A DNA stretch of 45,906 bases. Source: an uncultured Caryophanales bacterium (GTDB taxonomy: Bacteria; Bacillota_I; Bacilli_A; RF39; UBA660). Numbering within the stretch: the first letter of the stretch is position 1; every line of letters begins with the position of its first letter. The notes beneath the pieces are model-generated. The model worked only from the letters and a program-made list of their open reading frames with translations, had not been told where the DNA came from and ran no database searches. Positions 1-8,769 of this stretch are shown one piece after another. The stretch covers positions 1-45,906 of the forward strand of contig CAMKAT010000008.1 of assembly GCA_946410555.1 (NCBI GenBank), given 5' to 3'. Position numbers and translations under genes: made by a program.

Positions 1-36
1 ACAATAGTTTAGGCAAAGATAGGTCGTCGCAAGCTA
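1..36 (+). rRNA. rrf: 5S ribosomal RNA, 3' end only (partial, upstream copy)
   Basis: The first 36 bases match the 3' third of the complete 5S gene at 152-257, with several substitutions: both share the blocks ATAGTTT, GGCAAA, ATAGGTC and TCGCAA. A T-run follows directly. The 5' part lies outside the window, so whether 16S and 23S genes precede it is unknown. Confidence 0.8.
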
Positions 37-57
37 TTTTTTTTTGCTCTAATTTAT

Positions 58-87
58 GGTAGTAATGGTTTTACTATCTTTTTTTTG
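58..87 (+). terminator. Rho-independent terminator between the two 5S genes
   Basis: GGTAGTAA (58-65) pairs with TTACTATC (71-78) with one G-U pair, loop TGGTT, followed by a long T-run. It would end the upstream rRNA transcript and make the second 5S gene a separate unit. Confidence 0.7.
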
Positions 88-151
88 CTTTAAAACGATA
101 AATATTTATTTTTTTCTTGATTATGTTCATATAATATGATTTAATATAAGT

Positions 152-257
152 GGTTTGTGATTATGGCACTGTGGATACACCTCTTCCCATCCCGAACAGA
201 GAAGTTAAGCACAGTCACGCTGACGATAGTTTCGGCAAAAATAGGTCATCGCAAACC
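152..257 (+). rRNA. rrf: 5S ribosomal RNA (complete)
   Basis: This is a complete 5S rRNA gene encoding the small RNA of the 50S subunit. The ends pair as the terminal helix: GGTTTG at 152-157 with CAAACC at 252-257. The central part carries the familiar 5S core CCCATCCCGAACAG and AGAAGTTAAGC. At about 106 nt it is shorter than the usual ~116-120 nt, as in Mollicutes. A T-run at 258-264 directly after the terminal helix probably ends transcription. It is a second, slightly different copy beside the partial gene at the window start. A short ORF can be drawn through it but is an artefact. Confidence 0.95.
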
Positions 258-326
258 TTTTTTTGTGCATAAAATTATTTATATATATTTTATAGTAAAC
301 ACTTGTCAGTTAAATTTTATTTTTTG

Positions 327-354
327 TTGCAGTGGTTATATAAATATGTATAAT
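327..354 (+). promoter_or_regulatory. Promoter of the tsaE gene
   Basis: TTGCAG (-35, 327-332), a 16-bp spacer and TATAAT (-10, 349-354). The AGGTGA ribosome binding site begins at 361, so the 5' leader would be very short. Confidence 0.6.
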
Positions 355-372
355 TATAATAGGTGATAGAAA

Positions 373-825
373 ATGGATTATAAATATACATCAAGAAGTA
401 TCGAAGATACAATGGAATTAGCTGAAAACATTGAAGCTGAAAAATTCCCAGGTATGGTAATTTGTTTAAATGGTGAATTAGGTTCAGGTAAAACTGTTTT
501 CGTTAAAGGTTTTGCTGGATCATTAGGTATTAAAGACAATATAACAAGTCCTACATTTAATATTGTAAAAGAATATGAAAATGGAGAATTACCTTTATAT
601 CATATGGATGTTTATCGTTTAGAAGAAACTGATGAAACAATTGGATTTAATGATTATTTCAATGGTAATGGTGTAACTATTATTGAATGGGCTGACATCA
701 TTGAAGATAAACTACCAGAAGAAAGATTAGATATAAACTTCAAATTAGTTAATGAGGATACTAGAGTTTTAGTACTTACACCTTATGGACAAAAATATGA
801 AGATGTAGTTAATTTTGTTTTATAG
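373..825 (+). CDS. tsaE: tRNA threonylcarbamoyladenosine biosynthesis ATPase TsaE
   Basis: TsaE is the small ATPase that drives turnover of the TsaB-TsaD complex during synthesis of t6A37 on ANN-decoding tRNAs in the cytoplasm. The 150-residue product has the family length. It has a P-loop GELGSGKTV at about residues 34-42, then SPTFN and a YHMDVYRLE block, and a late EWAD motif, all typical of TsaE. AGGTGA sits 6 bases before the ATG. It has its own promoter, and a terminator begins at its stop codon, but tsaB, rimI and tsaD follow directly, so the t6A genes are clustered. The call is secure. Confidence 0.96.
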   Translation: MDYKYTSRSIEDTMELAENIEAEKFPGMVICLNGELGSGKTVFVKGFAGSLGIKDNITSPTFNIVKEYENGELPLYHMDVYRLEETDETIGFNDYFNGNGVTIIEWADIIEDKLPEERLDINFKLVNEDTRVLVLTPYGQKYEDVVNFVL

Positions 826-846
826 GACACATAAGTGTCTTTTTTT
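825..846 (+). terminator. Terminator after tsaE
   Basis: GGACAC (825-830), loop ATAA, GTGTCT (835-840), then T7. The first stem base is the last base of the TAG stop codon. Confidence 0.75.
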
Positions 847-855
847 GTGCTTTAG

Positions 856-864
856 TGTTATAAT
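856..864 (+). promoter_or_regulatory. Extended -10 promoter of tsaB
   Basis: TGTTATAAT matches an extended -10 element (TGnTATAAT), 10 bases after the terminator T-run and just before AAAGGAG. No good -35 is visible. Confidence 0.55.
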
Positions 865-888
865 ACACATGTTTAAAGGAGTGGTTAT

Positions 889-1488
889 ATGTATTCATTA
901 TTTATAGATACTCATAATGTAGATATTAATCTAGCATTATATAAAGATTCTGAATTAGTTGATACAAGAGTTAAGTCTTCGTCATTACATCATTCAGATA
1001 ATATAATGCCTTTATTAAGTGAATTATTAAATAGTAATAATGTAAGTGTTCATGATTTAGGTGAAATACTTTGCATTAATGGACCTGGATCATTTACTGG
1101 TGTAAGACTTGGAGTAACTATTGCTAAAACATTAGCATATACTCTTAATCTTCCTATAAAGACTATTACAAGCTTAGAAATGTTTGCAGTATCATCTGAA
1201 TCAGAAAATGATAAACTTGTCATTATAAAGGATTTAAAAGGGTGTTTCGGAGGTCTATTTACATCTTCAAATGAATTAAAAGGAGAATACTTCTATAAGA
1301 GTAATTCAGAGTTTGAAGAATATGTTGAAGAAAACAATTTAAGAGAGAAAATCGTGGATAACAAAGTAGATTTCAACAAACTATATAGTTTCTTTAACAC
1401 TAAAGAAACAACTAATCCACATAAAGTTAATCCAATCTATATTAAAGTTATTGAGGCTTTGAAAAATGATAAGAAGAGCAACATATAG
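889..1488 (+). CDS. tsaB: tRNA threonylcarbamoyladenosine biosynthesis protein TsaB
   Basis: TsaB is the inactive ASKHA-fold partner that dimerises with TsaD in the t6A complex. The 199-residue protein starts with an LFIDTHNVDINLALY phosphate-1-like strand and contains the hallmark INGPGSFTGVRLGVTIAKTLA at about residues 64-84. It is shorter at the C-terminus than the ~230 residues common in Bacilli. AAAGGAG precedes the ATG. Its 3' end overlaps rimI by 23 bases, so the two are probably translationally coupled. Context between tsaE and tsaD confirms the call. Confidence 0.94.
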   Translation: MYSLFIDTHNVDINLALYKDSELVDTRVKSSSLHHSDNIMPLLSELLNSNNVSVHDLGEILCINGPGSFTGVRLGVTIAKTLAYTLNLPIKTITSLEMFAVSSESENDKLVIIKDLKGCFGGLFTSSNELKGEYFYKSNSEFEEYVEENNLREKIVDNKVDFNKLYSFFNTKETTNPHKVNPIYIKVIEALKNDKKSNI

Positions 1489-1882
1489 AGATATTGATGG
1501 AATTAGTTTAATAGGTCATGAATTACATGATAACTTTGATCATTTATTTGATTTAAGTTATTTATTAAATAATGAATACTCTAGAATCTATATTTATGAA
1601 GAAGAAGGAAAAATCTTAGGGTTTATTCATGTAGATTCTCACTTTGAAATAATGGATTTAGTTAATATCGTAGTATTAAAAGAATATCAACATAGAGGTA
1701 TCGGCAAATCATTACTTAAATTTGTTGTTGAAAACGAAACATACGATAAAATCATGTTAGAAGTAAGAGAAACAAATACTAATGCAATTAAGTTGTATGA
1801 AATGTTTGATTTTAAAGAAATTTATAGAAGAAAAAAATATTATGGTGATTGTGATGCAATCATCATGGAAAGGATGAAATAA
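1466..1882 (+). CDS. rimI: RimI-type ribosomal protein alanine N-acetyltransferase (GNAT)
   Basis: A 138-residue GNAT acetyltransferase. The acetyl-CoA loop QHRGIGKSLL lies at about residues 76-85. LEVRETNTNAIKLYEMFDFKE follows, the segment typical of RimI (LEVR.SN..A..LY...GF). RimI acetylates the N-terminus of ribosomal protein S18, and the gene very often sits between tsaB and tsaD, as here. The ATG lies inside tsaB and the stop TAA shares two bases with the ATG of tsaD (TAATG). The exact substrate in this organism is inferred from the family. Confidence 0.88.
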   Translation: MIRRATYRDIDGISLIGHELHDNFDHLFDLSYLLNNEYSRIYIYEEEGKILGFIHVDSHFEIMDLVNIVVLKEYQHRGIGKSLLKFVVENETYDKIMLEVRETNTNAIKLYEMFDFKEIYRRKKYYGDCDAIIMERMK

Positions 1883-2928
1883 TGCTTGTGAAAAAGGATG
1901 TATATATATTAGGTATAGAATCTAGTTGTGATGAAACTAGTATTTCAATTGTAAAAAATGGTTATGAAGAAATAGCGACAACTGTACTTACTCAAATGGA
2001 TACACATGCTTTATATGGTGGTGTAGTACCAGAGATAGCTTCTCGTATGCATACTGAAAATATTACTATGGTTCTTGAAGATGTATTAAAGAAAGCTAAT
2101 ATGTCAGTTGATCAAGTAGATGCAATTGCAGTTACTTATGCTCCAGGTTTATTAGGTGGTCTTTTAGTAGGTGTAGAATTTGCTAAAGTATTATCACTTG
2201 TTTATGATAAACCATTAATTGCTACTCATCATATCGCAGGACATATCTATGCTAATAATTTAGTTGATAGATTAGAATTTCCATTACTAGCACTTGTAGT
2301 AAGTGGTGGACATACTGAACTTGTTAAAATGAGTGGAGATTATCAATTCGAAGTCTTAGGTACAACTAAAGATGATGCAATCGGAGAATGCTATGATAAA
2401 GTAGCTAGAGTATTAGATCTTCCTTATCCAGGAGGACCTAATGTTGAAAAGTATGCACTTAAGGGTGAACATACTTATGAACTTCCTAAACCAATGGATA
2501 ATGATTCACTTGATTTCTCATTCAGTGGTTTAAAATCAGCAGTTATTAACTTAAGTCATAACGAAATTCAAAGAGGTCATGAAGTTAGAAAATATGACTT
2601 GGCAAAAAGTTTTCAAGATGTAGCAGTTGAACAAGTAGTTAGAAAGACTAAACTTGCTATAGATAAATATAAAGATGAAATTAAAGAAGTAATTGTAGCT
2701 GGTGGAGTATCTGCAAATGGATACTTAAGAGATGAACTTAAAAAGTTATGTGATGAAGAAAACATTAAGTTATCTATTCCGCCATTAAAATATTGTACTG
2801 ATAATGCAACAATGATAGCTTGTGCTGCATATCCTCAATTCTTAAAAGGTGATTTTGCAGACCTATCATTGAGAGCACAATCACAAGAGTATTTTTTCTC
2901 TAGTCCTAGTGTAAATAATAATCAATAA
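1882..2928 (+). CDS. tsaD: tRNA N6-adenosine threonylcarbamoyltransferase TsaD
   Basis: TsaD transfers the threonylcarbamoyl group from TC-AMP to A37 of tRNA. The 348-residue protein has the N-terminal LGIESSCDETS motif, the metal-binding pair H117 and H121 in THHIAGH, VVSGGHTELV, the DDAIGECYDKVAR segment and the C-terminal VAGGVSANGYLR and TDNATMIA blocks, all intact. The length is normal. It is the last gene of the t6A cluster, and its TAA stop lies in the loop of the terminator hairpin. Confidence 0.97.
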   Translation: MLVKKDVYILGIESSCDETSISIVKNGYEEIATTVLTQMDTHALYGGVVPEIASRMHTENITMVLEDVLKKANMSVDQVDAIAVTYAPGLLGGLLVGVEFAKVLSLVYDKPLIATHHIAGHIYANNLVDRLEFPLLALVVSGGHTELVKMSGDYQFEVLGTTKDDAIGECYDKVARVLDLPYPGGPNVEKYALKGEHTYELPKPMDNDSLDFSFSGLKSAVINLSHNEIQRGHEVRKYDLAKSFQDVAVEQVVRKTKLAIDKYKDEIKEVIVAGGVSANGYLRDELKKLCDEENIKLSIPPLKYCTDNATMIACAAYPQFLKGDFADLSLRAQSQEYFFSSPSVNNNQ

Positions 2929-2944
2929 CGATTATTATTTTTTT
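2913..2944 (+). terminator. Terminator enclosing the tsaD stop codon
   Basis: AAATAATAATC (2913-2923) pairs with GATTATTATTT (2930-2940), followed by Ts. The 6-nt loop holds the TAA stop (2926-2928). Confidence 0.7.
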
Positions 2945-2950
2945 ATTTAA

Positions 2951-2959
2951 TGGTATAAT
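2951..2959 (+). promoter_or_regulatory. Extended -10 promoter of the phosphoketolase gene
   Basis: TGGTATAAT immediately after the tsaD terminator T-run; no clear -35. Confidence 0.55.
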
Positions 2960-2982
2960 TATGATAATAAAGGGTGATATGT

Positions 2983-5277
2983 GTGAATAATAGCTATTTA
3001 ACAAATGAAGAATTAAATCAACTTAATAAATACTTTAATGCAACCAATTATTTAGCAGTTGGACAACTATATCTTTTAGATAATCCATTATTAAAAAGAA
3101 AATTAGAATTAAGTGATGTTAAACCTAGATTAGTAGGTCATTGGGGTACAATCCCTGGACAAAACTTTTTATTTACACATCTTAATAGAGCAATAACTAA
3201 ATATGATTTAAATATGATATATATTGTTGGACCAGGACATGGTGGTCAAACAGCAGTTACTAATGCTTATATGGATAAAACTTATACTGAAGTATATCCA
3301 GAGATTACTCAAGATGAAGAAGGTATGAGAAAACTATTTAAACAATTCTCATTCCCAGGAGGAATTTCAAGCCATGTAGCTCCAGAAACTCCAGGTTCAA
3401 TACATGAAGGTGGAGAATTAGGTTATTCATTAGCTCACGCATTAGGAGCTGTCTTAGATAATCCTAATTTAATATGTGCTACTATCGTTGGTGATGGGGA
3501 AGCCGAAACTGGACCACTTGCAACATCATGGAATGTTAATAAGTTTATTAATCCTGTAACTGATGGAGTTGTTCTTCCAATACTTCATTTAAATGGATTT
3601 AAAATATCTAACCCAACAGTTCTTTCAAGAATATCTCATGAAGAAATAAGTGATTTATTCAAAGGTTATGGATGGACTCCATATTTTGTTGAAGGTTCAG
3701 ATATTAATGAAATGCAAAATAAAATGGCCAAAGTAATGGATGAAGTTATTACTAAGATAAAAGAATTAAAAAGAAGTGCAGAAGAATCTAATAATGTTAA
3801 AAATATAAAATGGCCAATGATTATATTTAGAACACCAAAGGGATGGACTGGACCAAGTGAAGTTGAAGGCTCATTTAAAGCTCATCAAGTTCCACTTCAA
3901 GTTGATTCTAGTTGTCCTGAAAACCTAGAAAGACTTGAATCATGGATGAAATCATATCATCCTGAAGAAATATTTAATAATGATGGAACTATCAAAGAAG
4001 ATGTAATATCTTTCTTACCTAAAGGTGATAAGAGAATGTCTTCAAATCCAGTAGTAAATGGTGGACTTTTACTTAAAGATTTAATATTACCTAAGATTGA
4101 AGACTTTATGTTAGATAATAATCATGGTGATATTGAAGCACAAGATATGATGGAATTAGGTAAATATTTAAAAGAAGTAGTTAGACTTAATGAAGTTAAT
4201 AAGAATTTTAGAATATTTGGACCTGATGAAGCAGCTTCAAATAGATTAAATCATGTATTCGAAGAAACAGATAGACAATGGTTATTAGATATAACTGAAA
4301 AAGATGAACATGTTGCACCATATGGTAGAGTAATAGATTCATATCTTTCAGAACATTTAGCTGAAGGAGCTTTAGAGGCTTATCTATTAACAGGTAGACA
4401 TGGATTTATAGATACATATGAATCATTTGCAAGAGTAATAGATTCAATGATTGGTATATTTGCTAAATGGTTAAAGATGTGTAATGAAATTCCTTGGAGA
4501 AAAGATATTAGTTCTCTAAATATTATTGAAACTAGCCATATTTGGCAACAAGACCATAACGGATATACACATCAAGATCCAGGTTTAATTAATCATGTAT
4601 TATGTAAGAAGAGACATATAACTAATATATATCTTCCATATGATACAAACTCACTTATTTATTATGCAGATAAGTGTTTAAAATCAAGAAATCATATTAA
4701 TGTTATAGTCGCATCTAAACATCCACGCCCTCAATGGTTAACTAAAGAAGAAACTATTAAACATTGTGAAAAAGGAATTGGAATTTGGAAATTTGCTAGT
4801 GATGAAAATCCACAAGTAATACTTGCTTGTGCTGGTGATACACCAACACTTGAAGTATTAGCTGCTACTAAGATATTAAGAGAAAATAATATAAGAGTAA
4901 GAGTAATAAATGTTGTTGATCTTCAAAAACTAGAATCAATTAGTGATGAAGAATATGATTCATTATTCTTAAGAGGAGTTCCTACAATCTTCTCATTCCA
5001 TGGTTATCCAAATGTTATAAGACAACTTACTTATAATAGAGATAGAGATTATGATGTAATTCATGGATATGAAGAAGAAGGAAGTATTACAACTCCATTC
5101 GATATGAGAGTAGTTAACTATATTGATAGATATCATTTAGTTATTGATACAGTAAGACTTCTTGGAAATACTAATGTTGAACTTAAAAATTATTGTATTT
5201 CGAAACTTAAAGAACATCATGATTTAATACGTGAAACAGGTAAAGAAATCGAAGAAGTTGAGGATTTCAAATGGTAG
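2983..5277 (+). CDS. xfp: Xylulose-5-phosphate/fructose-6-phosphate phosphoketolase
   Basis: This thiamine-diphosphate enzyme splits xylulose 5-phosphate (and often fructose 6-phosphate) with phosphate into acetyl phosphate plus glyceraldehyde 3-phosphate or erythrose 4-phosphate. The protein of about 764 residues has the family length. It shows GPGHGGQ, SFPGGISSH, the cofactor loop GDGEAETGPLATSWN, LHLNGFKISNPT, FGPDEAASNR, EAYLLTGRHG and the C-terminal NVVDLQKL with HGYP. The likely start is the GTG at 2983, since AAAGGGTGA lies just upstream; an in-frame GTG at 2974 falls inside that site. It points to fermentative carbon use through acetyl phosphate. Confidence 0.96.
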   Translation: MNNSYLTNEELNQLNKYFNATNYLAVGQLYLLDNPLLKRKLELSDVKPRLVGHWGTIPGQNFLFTHLNRAITKYDLNMIYIVGPGHGGQTAVTNAYMDKTYTEVYPEITQDEEGMRKLFKQFSFPGGISSHVAPETPGSIHEGGELGYSLAHALGAVLDNPNLICATIVGDGEAETGPLATSWNVNKFINPVTDGVVLPILHLNGFKISNPTVLSRISHEEISDLFKGYGWTPYFVEGSDINEMQNKMAKVMDEVITKIKELKRSAEESNNVKNIKWPMIIFRTPKGWTGPSEVEGSFKAHQVPLQVDSSCPENLERLESWMKSYHPEEIFNNDGTIKEDVISFLPKGDKRMSSNPVVNGGLLLKDLILPKIEDFMLDNNHGDIEAQDMMELGKYLKEVVRLNEVNKNFRIFGPDEAASNRLNHVFEETDRQWLLDITEKDEHVAPYGRVIDSYLSEHLAEGALEAYLLTGRHGFIDTYESFARVIDSMIGIFAKWLKMCNEIPWRKDISSLNIIETSHIWQQDHNGYTHQDPGLINHVLCKKRHITNIYLPYDTNSLIYYADKCLKSRNHINVIVASKHPRPQWLTKEETIKHCEKGIGIWKFASDENPQVILACAGDTPTLEVLAATKILRENNIRVRVINVVDLQKLESISDEEYDSLFLRGVPTIFSFHGYPNVIRQLTYNRDRDYDVIHGYEEEGSITTPFDMRVVNYIDRYHLVIDTVRLLGNTNVELKNYCISKLKEHHDLIRETGKEIEEVEDFKW

Positions 5278-5302
5278 AGAGACTTGAAAAAGTCTCTTTT
5301 TT
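5278..5302 (+). terminator. Terminator after xfp
   Basis: AGAGACTT (5278-5285), loop GAAA, AAGTCTCT (5290-5297), T-run. It begins one base after the TAG stop. Confidence 0.85.
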
Positions 5303-5331
5303 CAACAAATCAAATTAAGTTTTCAACAAAT
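5299..5331 (+). repeat. 12-bp direct repeat upstream of rplI
   Basis: TTTTCAACAAAT occurs at 5299-5310 and exactly again at 5320-5331, 21 bp (about two helical turns) apart. Downstream at about 5347-5366 a small hairpin CCATAAA/TTTATGG can form. Function unknown. Confidence 0.5.
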
Positions 5332-5394
5332 ATTCAGAATTAGAACCATAAAGAAAGATTTTATGGTATAGTTAATGCAATCAAAAAAATAGTT

Positions 5395-5403
5395 TGATAT
5401 AAT
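5395..5403 (+). promoter_or_regulatory. Extended -10 promoter of rplI-dnaB
   Basis: TGATATAAT, 26 bases before the rplI start codon; -35 not evident. Confidence 0.5.
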
Positions 5404-5429
5404 ATTTGTGACTGGTAGGTGATTAAAAA

Positions 5430-5867
5430 ATGAAAGTAATTTTACTAAAAGATGTTAAAAAACAAGGTAAAAAAGATGAGATTATTGAAGTATCAGATGG
5501 ATATGCAAATAATTTCCTAATTAAACAAGGTTTAGCTGTTCCTTACAACAATACAAATAAGAATAAATATGATCTTACTATGAAAAAAAGAGAAAAAGAT
5601 GAAAAGGCAACAGTTGAAAGTTTTACTAAAGTTAAAAACGAATTAGAAAAATTAACTATTAAATTTAATGCAAAGACTGGTAAAGACGGAAAGATGTTTG
5701 GAACAATCTCAACAAAACAAATATCTGAAGAACTTAAGAAAAAAGGATATGATATTGATAAGAAGAAAATTGAGAGTGATCATCCAATCGACACTTTAGG
5801 TACTCATAAAGTAAATATTCTTTTATATAAAGGAGTTGTAGCAAATATAAACATTAACGTCATTTAG
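5430..5867 (+). CDS. rplI: 50S ribosomal protein L9
   Basis: L9 binds 23S rRNA and helps maintain reading frame. The 145-residue protein starts [21 protein letters not shown] and continues with [14 protein letters not shown], the signature of the N-terminal domain. A charged linker helix and a C-terminal domain with [11 protein letters not shown] follow. An AGGTGA site lies about 8 bases before the ATG. It is followed after 11 bases by dnaB, a conserved rplI-dnaB pair in Firmicutes. Confidence 0.97.
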   Translation: MKVILLKDVKKQGKKDEIIEVSDGYANNFLIKQGLAVPYNNTNKNKYDLTMKKREKDEKATVESFTKVKNELEKLTIKFNAKTGKDGKMFGTISTKQISEELKKKGYDIDKKKIESDHPIDTLGTHKVNILLYKGVVANININVI

Positions 5868-5878
5868 GGGGAAAATAT

Positions 5879-7243
5879 ATGGCAAAATCTATAGAAATAA
5901 AAGGAGAACCAAAGAATTTAGAAGCAGAAAAAAGTGTATTAGGTTGTGCTATAATGTCTGGTTCAGCTCTAGAAAAAGTATGTAATTCATTAAATAAAGA
6001 TATGTTTTATGATTCTAATAACGGAATAATCTTTGAAGCATTATTAGATCTTCAAAAAGAAGGTAAAGATATTGATGCTTTAACTTTAAAAGATGAAATT
6101 GAAAAACATAAACCAATTAATGAAATCGGTGGAGTTGAATACTTATCAGACGTAATACAATCAGTTGTATCTTCATCAAATGTTGATTCATATATCGACA
6201 TTGTTAAAGATAAAGCTTTAAGAAGAAATTTAATTAAAGCATGTGAAAAGATTGAACAAGTAGCAAGAGAAGGAGAAATTCCTACTGCAGATGCAATTGA
6301 TTCAGCAGAAAAACAAATATTCTCAATTACAAAACAAAGAAAAGCTGGAGATTTTAAATTATCTTCACAAGTAGTTCAAAGTGCACTTAAAAACATTGAA
6401 TATTTATCAAAAAATGGTACAGATGTTAATGGTATAGCAACTGGATTTACTGATTTTGATAAATTAACCGGTGGATTACAACCAAACCAATTCATTATTA
6501 TTGCTGCGCGTCCTGCTATGGGTAAAACTGCTTTTGCACTAAATCTTGCTGTTCATGCTGCATTATCTAGCGGTAAAAGTGTTGGATTATTCAACTTGGA
6601 AATGAACGCTGAACAATTAATGAACAGAATGTTTGCTGCTGAAGGTGCAATTGAAGCTAGAAAACTTGCAACTGGTCAATTAAATAATGATGACTGGAAA
6701 AAGTTAAATGAAGCAGCTAGTACATTAACTGATGCTCCAATTTATTTCGAAGATGCTACTAATATCACAATCAGTGAAATTAGAGCTAAATGTAGAAGAC
6801 TTGCCGAACAACATAATTTAGGATTGGTAATAATCGACTACTTGCAATTAATCTCAGGTGGTTCTGGCTATGGTGCCAATAGACAACAAGAGGTATCTGA
6901 TATTTCGAGAAGTCTTAAGACTATGGCAATGGAACTTGAAGTACCTGTTATTGCATTAGCACAATTATCTCGTCAAGTAGAATCAAGAGAAGACAAACGC
7001 CCAATGTTATCAGACTTAAGAGAGTCTGGTTCTATTGAACAAGATGCCGATATCGTAGCATTCTTATATAGAGATGATTATTATAATAAAAAGGGTGAAC
7101 AAGAAGAAAGTAATGTATCACTATCTGAACTAATTGTTGCAAAACACAGAAATGGTGCTACTAAAAATATTAAATTAGTATTTGAACGCAATATTAGTAA
7201 TTTCCGTAATTATGTTGATGATAAGACTCAAGAAGAAAATTAG
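5879..7243 (+). CDS. dnaB: Replicative DNA helicase DnaB (DnaC in Bacillus)
   Basis: This hexameric ATP-dependent helicase unwinds DNA at the replication fork and binds primase. The 454-residue protein has an N-terminal domain opening with NLEAEKSVLGC, a linker, and a RecA-like C-terminal domain. That domain has Walker A ARPAMGKTAFALN at about residues 211-223, a VIIDYLQLI Walker B, QEVSDISRSLK, an ALAQLSRQVE block and the final SDLRESGSIEQDAD. GGGG precedes the ATG by 6 bases. It is complete and has no intein. Confidence 0.97.
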   Translation: MAKSIEIKGEPKNLEAEKSVLGCAIMSGSALEKVCNSLNKDMFYDSNNGIIFEALLDLQKEGKDIDALTLKDEIEKHKPINEIGGVEYLSDVIQSVVSSSNVDSYIDIVKDKALRRNLIKACEKIEQVAREGEIPTADAIDSAEKQIFSITKQRKAGDFKLSSQVVQSALKNIEYLSKNGTDVNGIATGFTDFDKLTGGLQPNQFIIIAARPAMGKTAFALNLAVHAALSSGKSVGLFNLEMNAEQLMNRMFAAEGAIEARKLATGQLNNDDWKKLNEAASTLTDAPIYFEDATNITISEIRAKCRRLAEQHNLGLVIIDYLQLISGGSGYGANRQQEVSDISRSLKTMAMELEVPVIALAQLSRQVESREDKRPMLSDLRESGSIEQDADIVAFLYRDDYYNKKGEQEESNVSLSELIVAKHRNGATKNIKLVFERNISNFRNYVDDKTQEEN

Positions 7244-7251
7244 GTGATTTT

Positions 7252-8769
7252 ATGAAAGATAAAATAATTAGTTTTCTATTTACAGGAATTATGATTATTT
7301 TACTATTTTTTATAGGCATGGATACTAAGGAATTAGGTAATCCTACGGAAGCTTATCAAGTATATTTAAATGGTCAGAAGATAGGTTTAATATCTTCTAA
7401 GAAAAATCTACTTGATATGATAGATACGGAACAAACAATGATTAAAGAATCATATGGTGTAGAAAAAGTATATCCACCAAATGGTCTTAGTATAAATAAA
7501 GTTTATACTTATAATCATGATATAGTTTCTGAAGAAAAAATATATAATGAAGTAAAAGAAAAAGAATCCTTCACAATCGAAGGGTATACTGTAACTATTA
7601 CTTATAATGATAATTCTTCATCTACTATATTAGATAAAGGTATAAAAGAATTAAAAATATATACATTAGATAAAGATATAATTAAAGAAGCTTTATATAA
7701 TACTGCTATTGCATTTATCGGAGAAGAAGAACTAGAATCTTATGAATCTAAAACTCAAAGTGAGATTATAGATGAAGGTGAAAAGTTAACTTCTGTATAT
7801 TATGCAGAAACTATAACTATTAAGAAAGATTATATTTCATCTGAAGAAAAGATATTTACTGATGTAGATGAGTTATCAATGTATCTTTTATATGGAACTA
7901 ACGAAAAACAAAAGACAGTAAATGTTAAAGCTACAGATGACCTAGAAACAATTGCAGATAATAATAACTTAAATATTCTAGAATTATTAGTAGCTAATCC
8001 TACAATTACAAGAGATACTCTTTTAATCGAAGGACAAGAAATAAATATTGGACTTATTGATCCAGTAGTATCAGTTACTTATGGTAAACAAGTAGTTGAA
8101 ACTGTAGACATCGCTTATAGTACTAAGTATGTTGATGATGATGGTAAATACGCTTCTTATAAGGAGACTACTACTAAGGGTCAAAATGGTAAAACAAAGA
8201 TTACACAAAATATCGTATATAAAAATGGTGAAATTACATCTCTGTTAATCGTTAATAAAGAAGTAATTACTCCAGTTGTTGATGAAGTAATCACTAGAGG
8301 TACTAAAGGTGTTAACTCTATGATTCATGATAATAGCTTAGGAACTGATGATTTCTACTGGCCAACATCAACACCATTCGTTATTACATCAACGTTCAAG
8401 TGGCGTTGGGGTAAACACCATAATGGTATTGATATTTCATGTTCAGGTTTTGGTACTCCAATTTATTCTTCAACAGCAGGTACAGTCGTAGAAATAAATT
8501 CATCATGTCCATCACGTGGATACTATGGTTCATCATGTGGATCTGGATATGGTAACTTTATTAGAATTAAAGATACAAATGGAAATTTAATTTATTACGC
8601 ACATACAACAAATGATATAAAAGTTAGAGTTGGTCAAACAGTAACGCAAGGACAACATATTGGATATATGGGTAACTCCGGTTCTTCAACAGGAATTCAC
8701 TTACATTGGCAAATTAATGCTCCTGATGGTACTGCTTTAGACCCATGTAAGGTGGCATTTAAATGTTAA
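7252..8769 (+). CDS. Secreted M23 metallopeptidase with LysM-like and G5-like domains
   Basis: This is probably a peptidoglycan or cell-envelope endopeptidase. The 505-residue protein has an N-terminal membrane anchor (about residues 5-22) and an extracellular region. A LysM-like segment with ATDDLETIADNNN follows near residue 226, then a G5-like beta domain (about 275-345). The C-terminal M23 domain has HHNGID, YGNFIRI and the second zinc site IHLHW. The catalytic residues look intact. Five cysteines in the M23 domain, including a C-terminal FKC, are unusual for an exported Firmicutes protein. AGGTGA lies 6 bases before the ATG, and the 3' end overlaps walJ by 7 bases. If it is active, this cell keeps at least some wall material. 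Confidence 0.88.
   Translation: MKDKIISFLFTGIMIILLFFIGMDTKELGNPTEAYQVYLNGQKIGLISSKKNLLDMIDTEQTMIKESYGVEKVYPPNGLSINKVYTYNHDIVSEEKIYNEVKEKESFTIEGYTVTITYNDNSSSTILDKGIKELKIYTLDKDIIKEALYNTAIAFIGEEELESYESKTQSEIIDEGEKLTSVYYAETITIKKDYISSEEKIFTDVDELSMYLLYGTNEKQKTVNVKATDDLETIADNNNLNILELLVANPTITRDTLLIEGQEINIGLIDPVVSVTYGKQVVETVDIAYSTKYVDDDGKYASYKETTTKGQNGKTKITQNIVYKNGEITSLLIVNKEVITPVVDEVITRGTKGVNSMIHDNSLGTDDFYWPTSTPFVITSTFKWRWGKHHNGIDISCSGFGTPIYSSTAGTVVEINSSCPSRGYYGSSCGSGYGNFIRIKDTNGNLIYYAHTTNDIKVRVGQTVTQGQHIGYMGNSGSSTGIHLHWQINAPDGTALDPCKVAFKC

Noticed and set aside
157..366. A 69-codon frame over the 5S rRNA
   Set aside because: It lies on the complete 5S rRNA gene and its flank, has no ribosome binding site, and the RNA call is far stronger.
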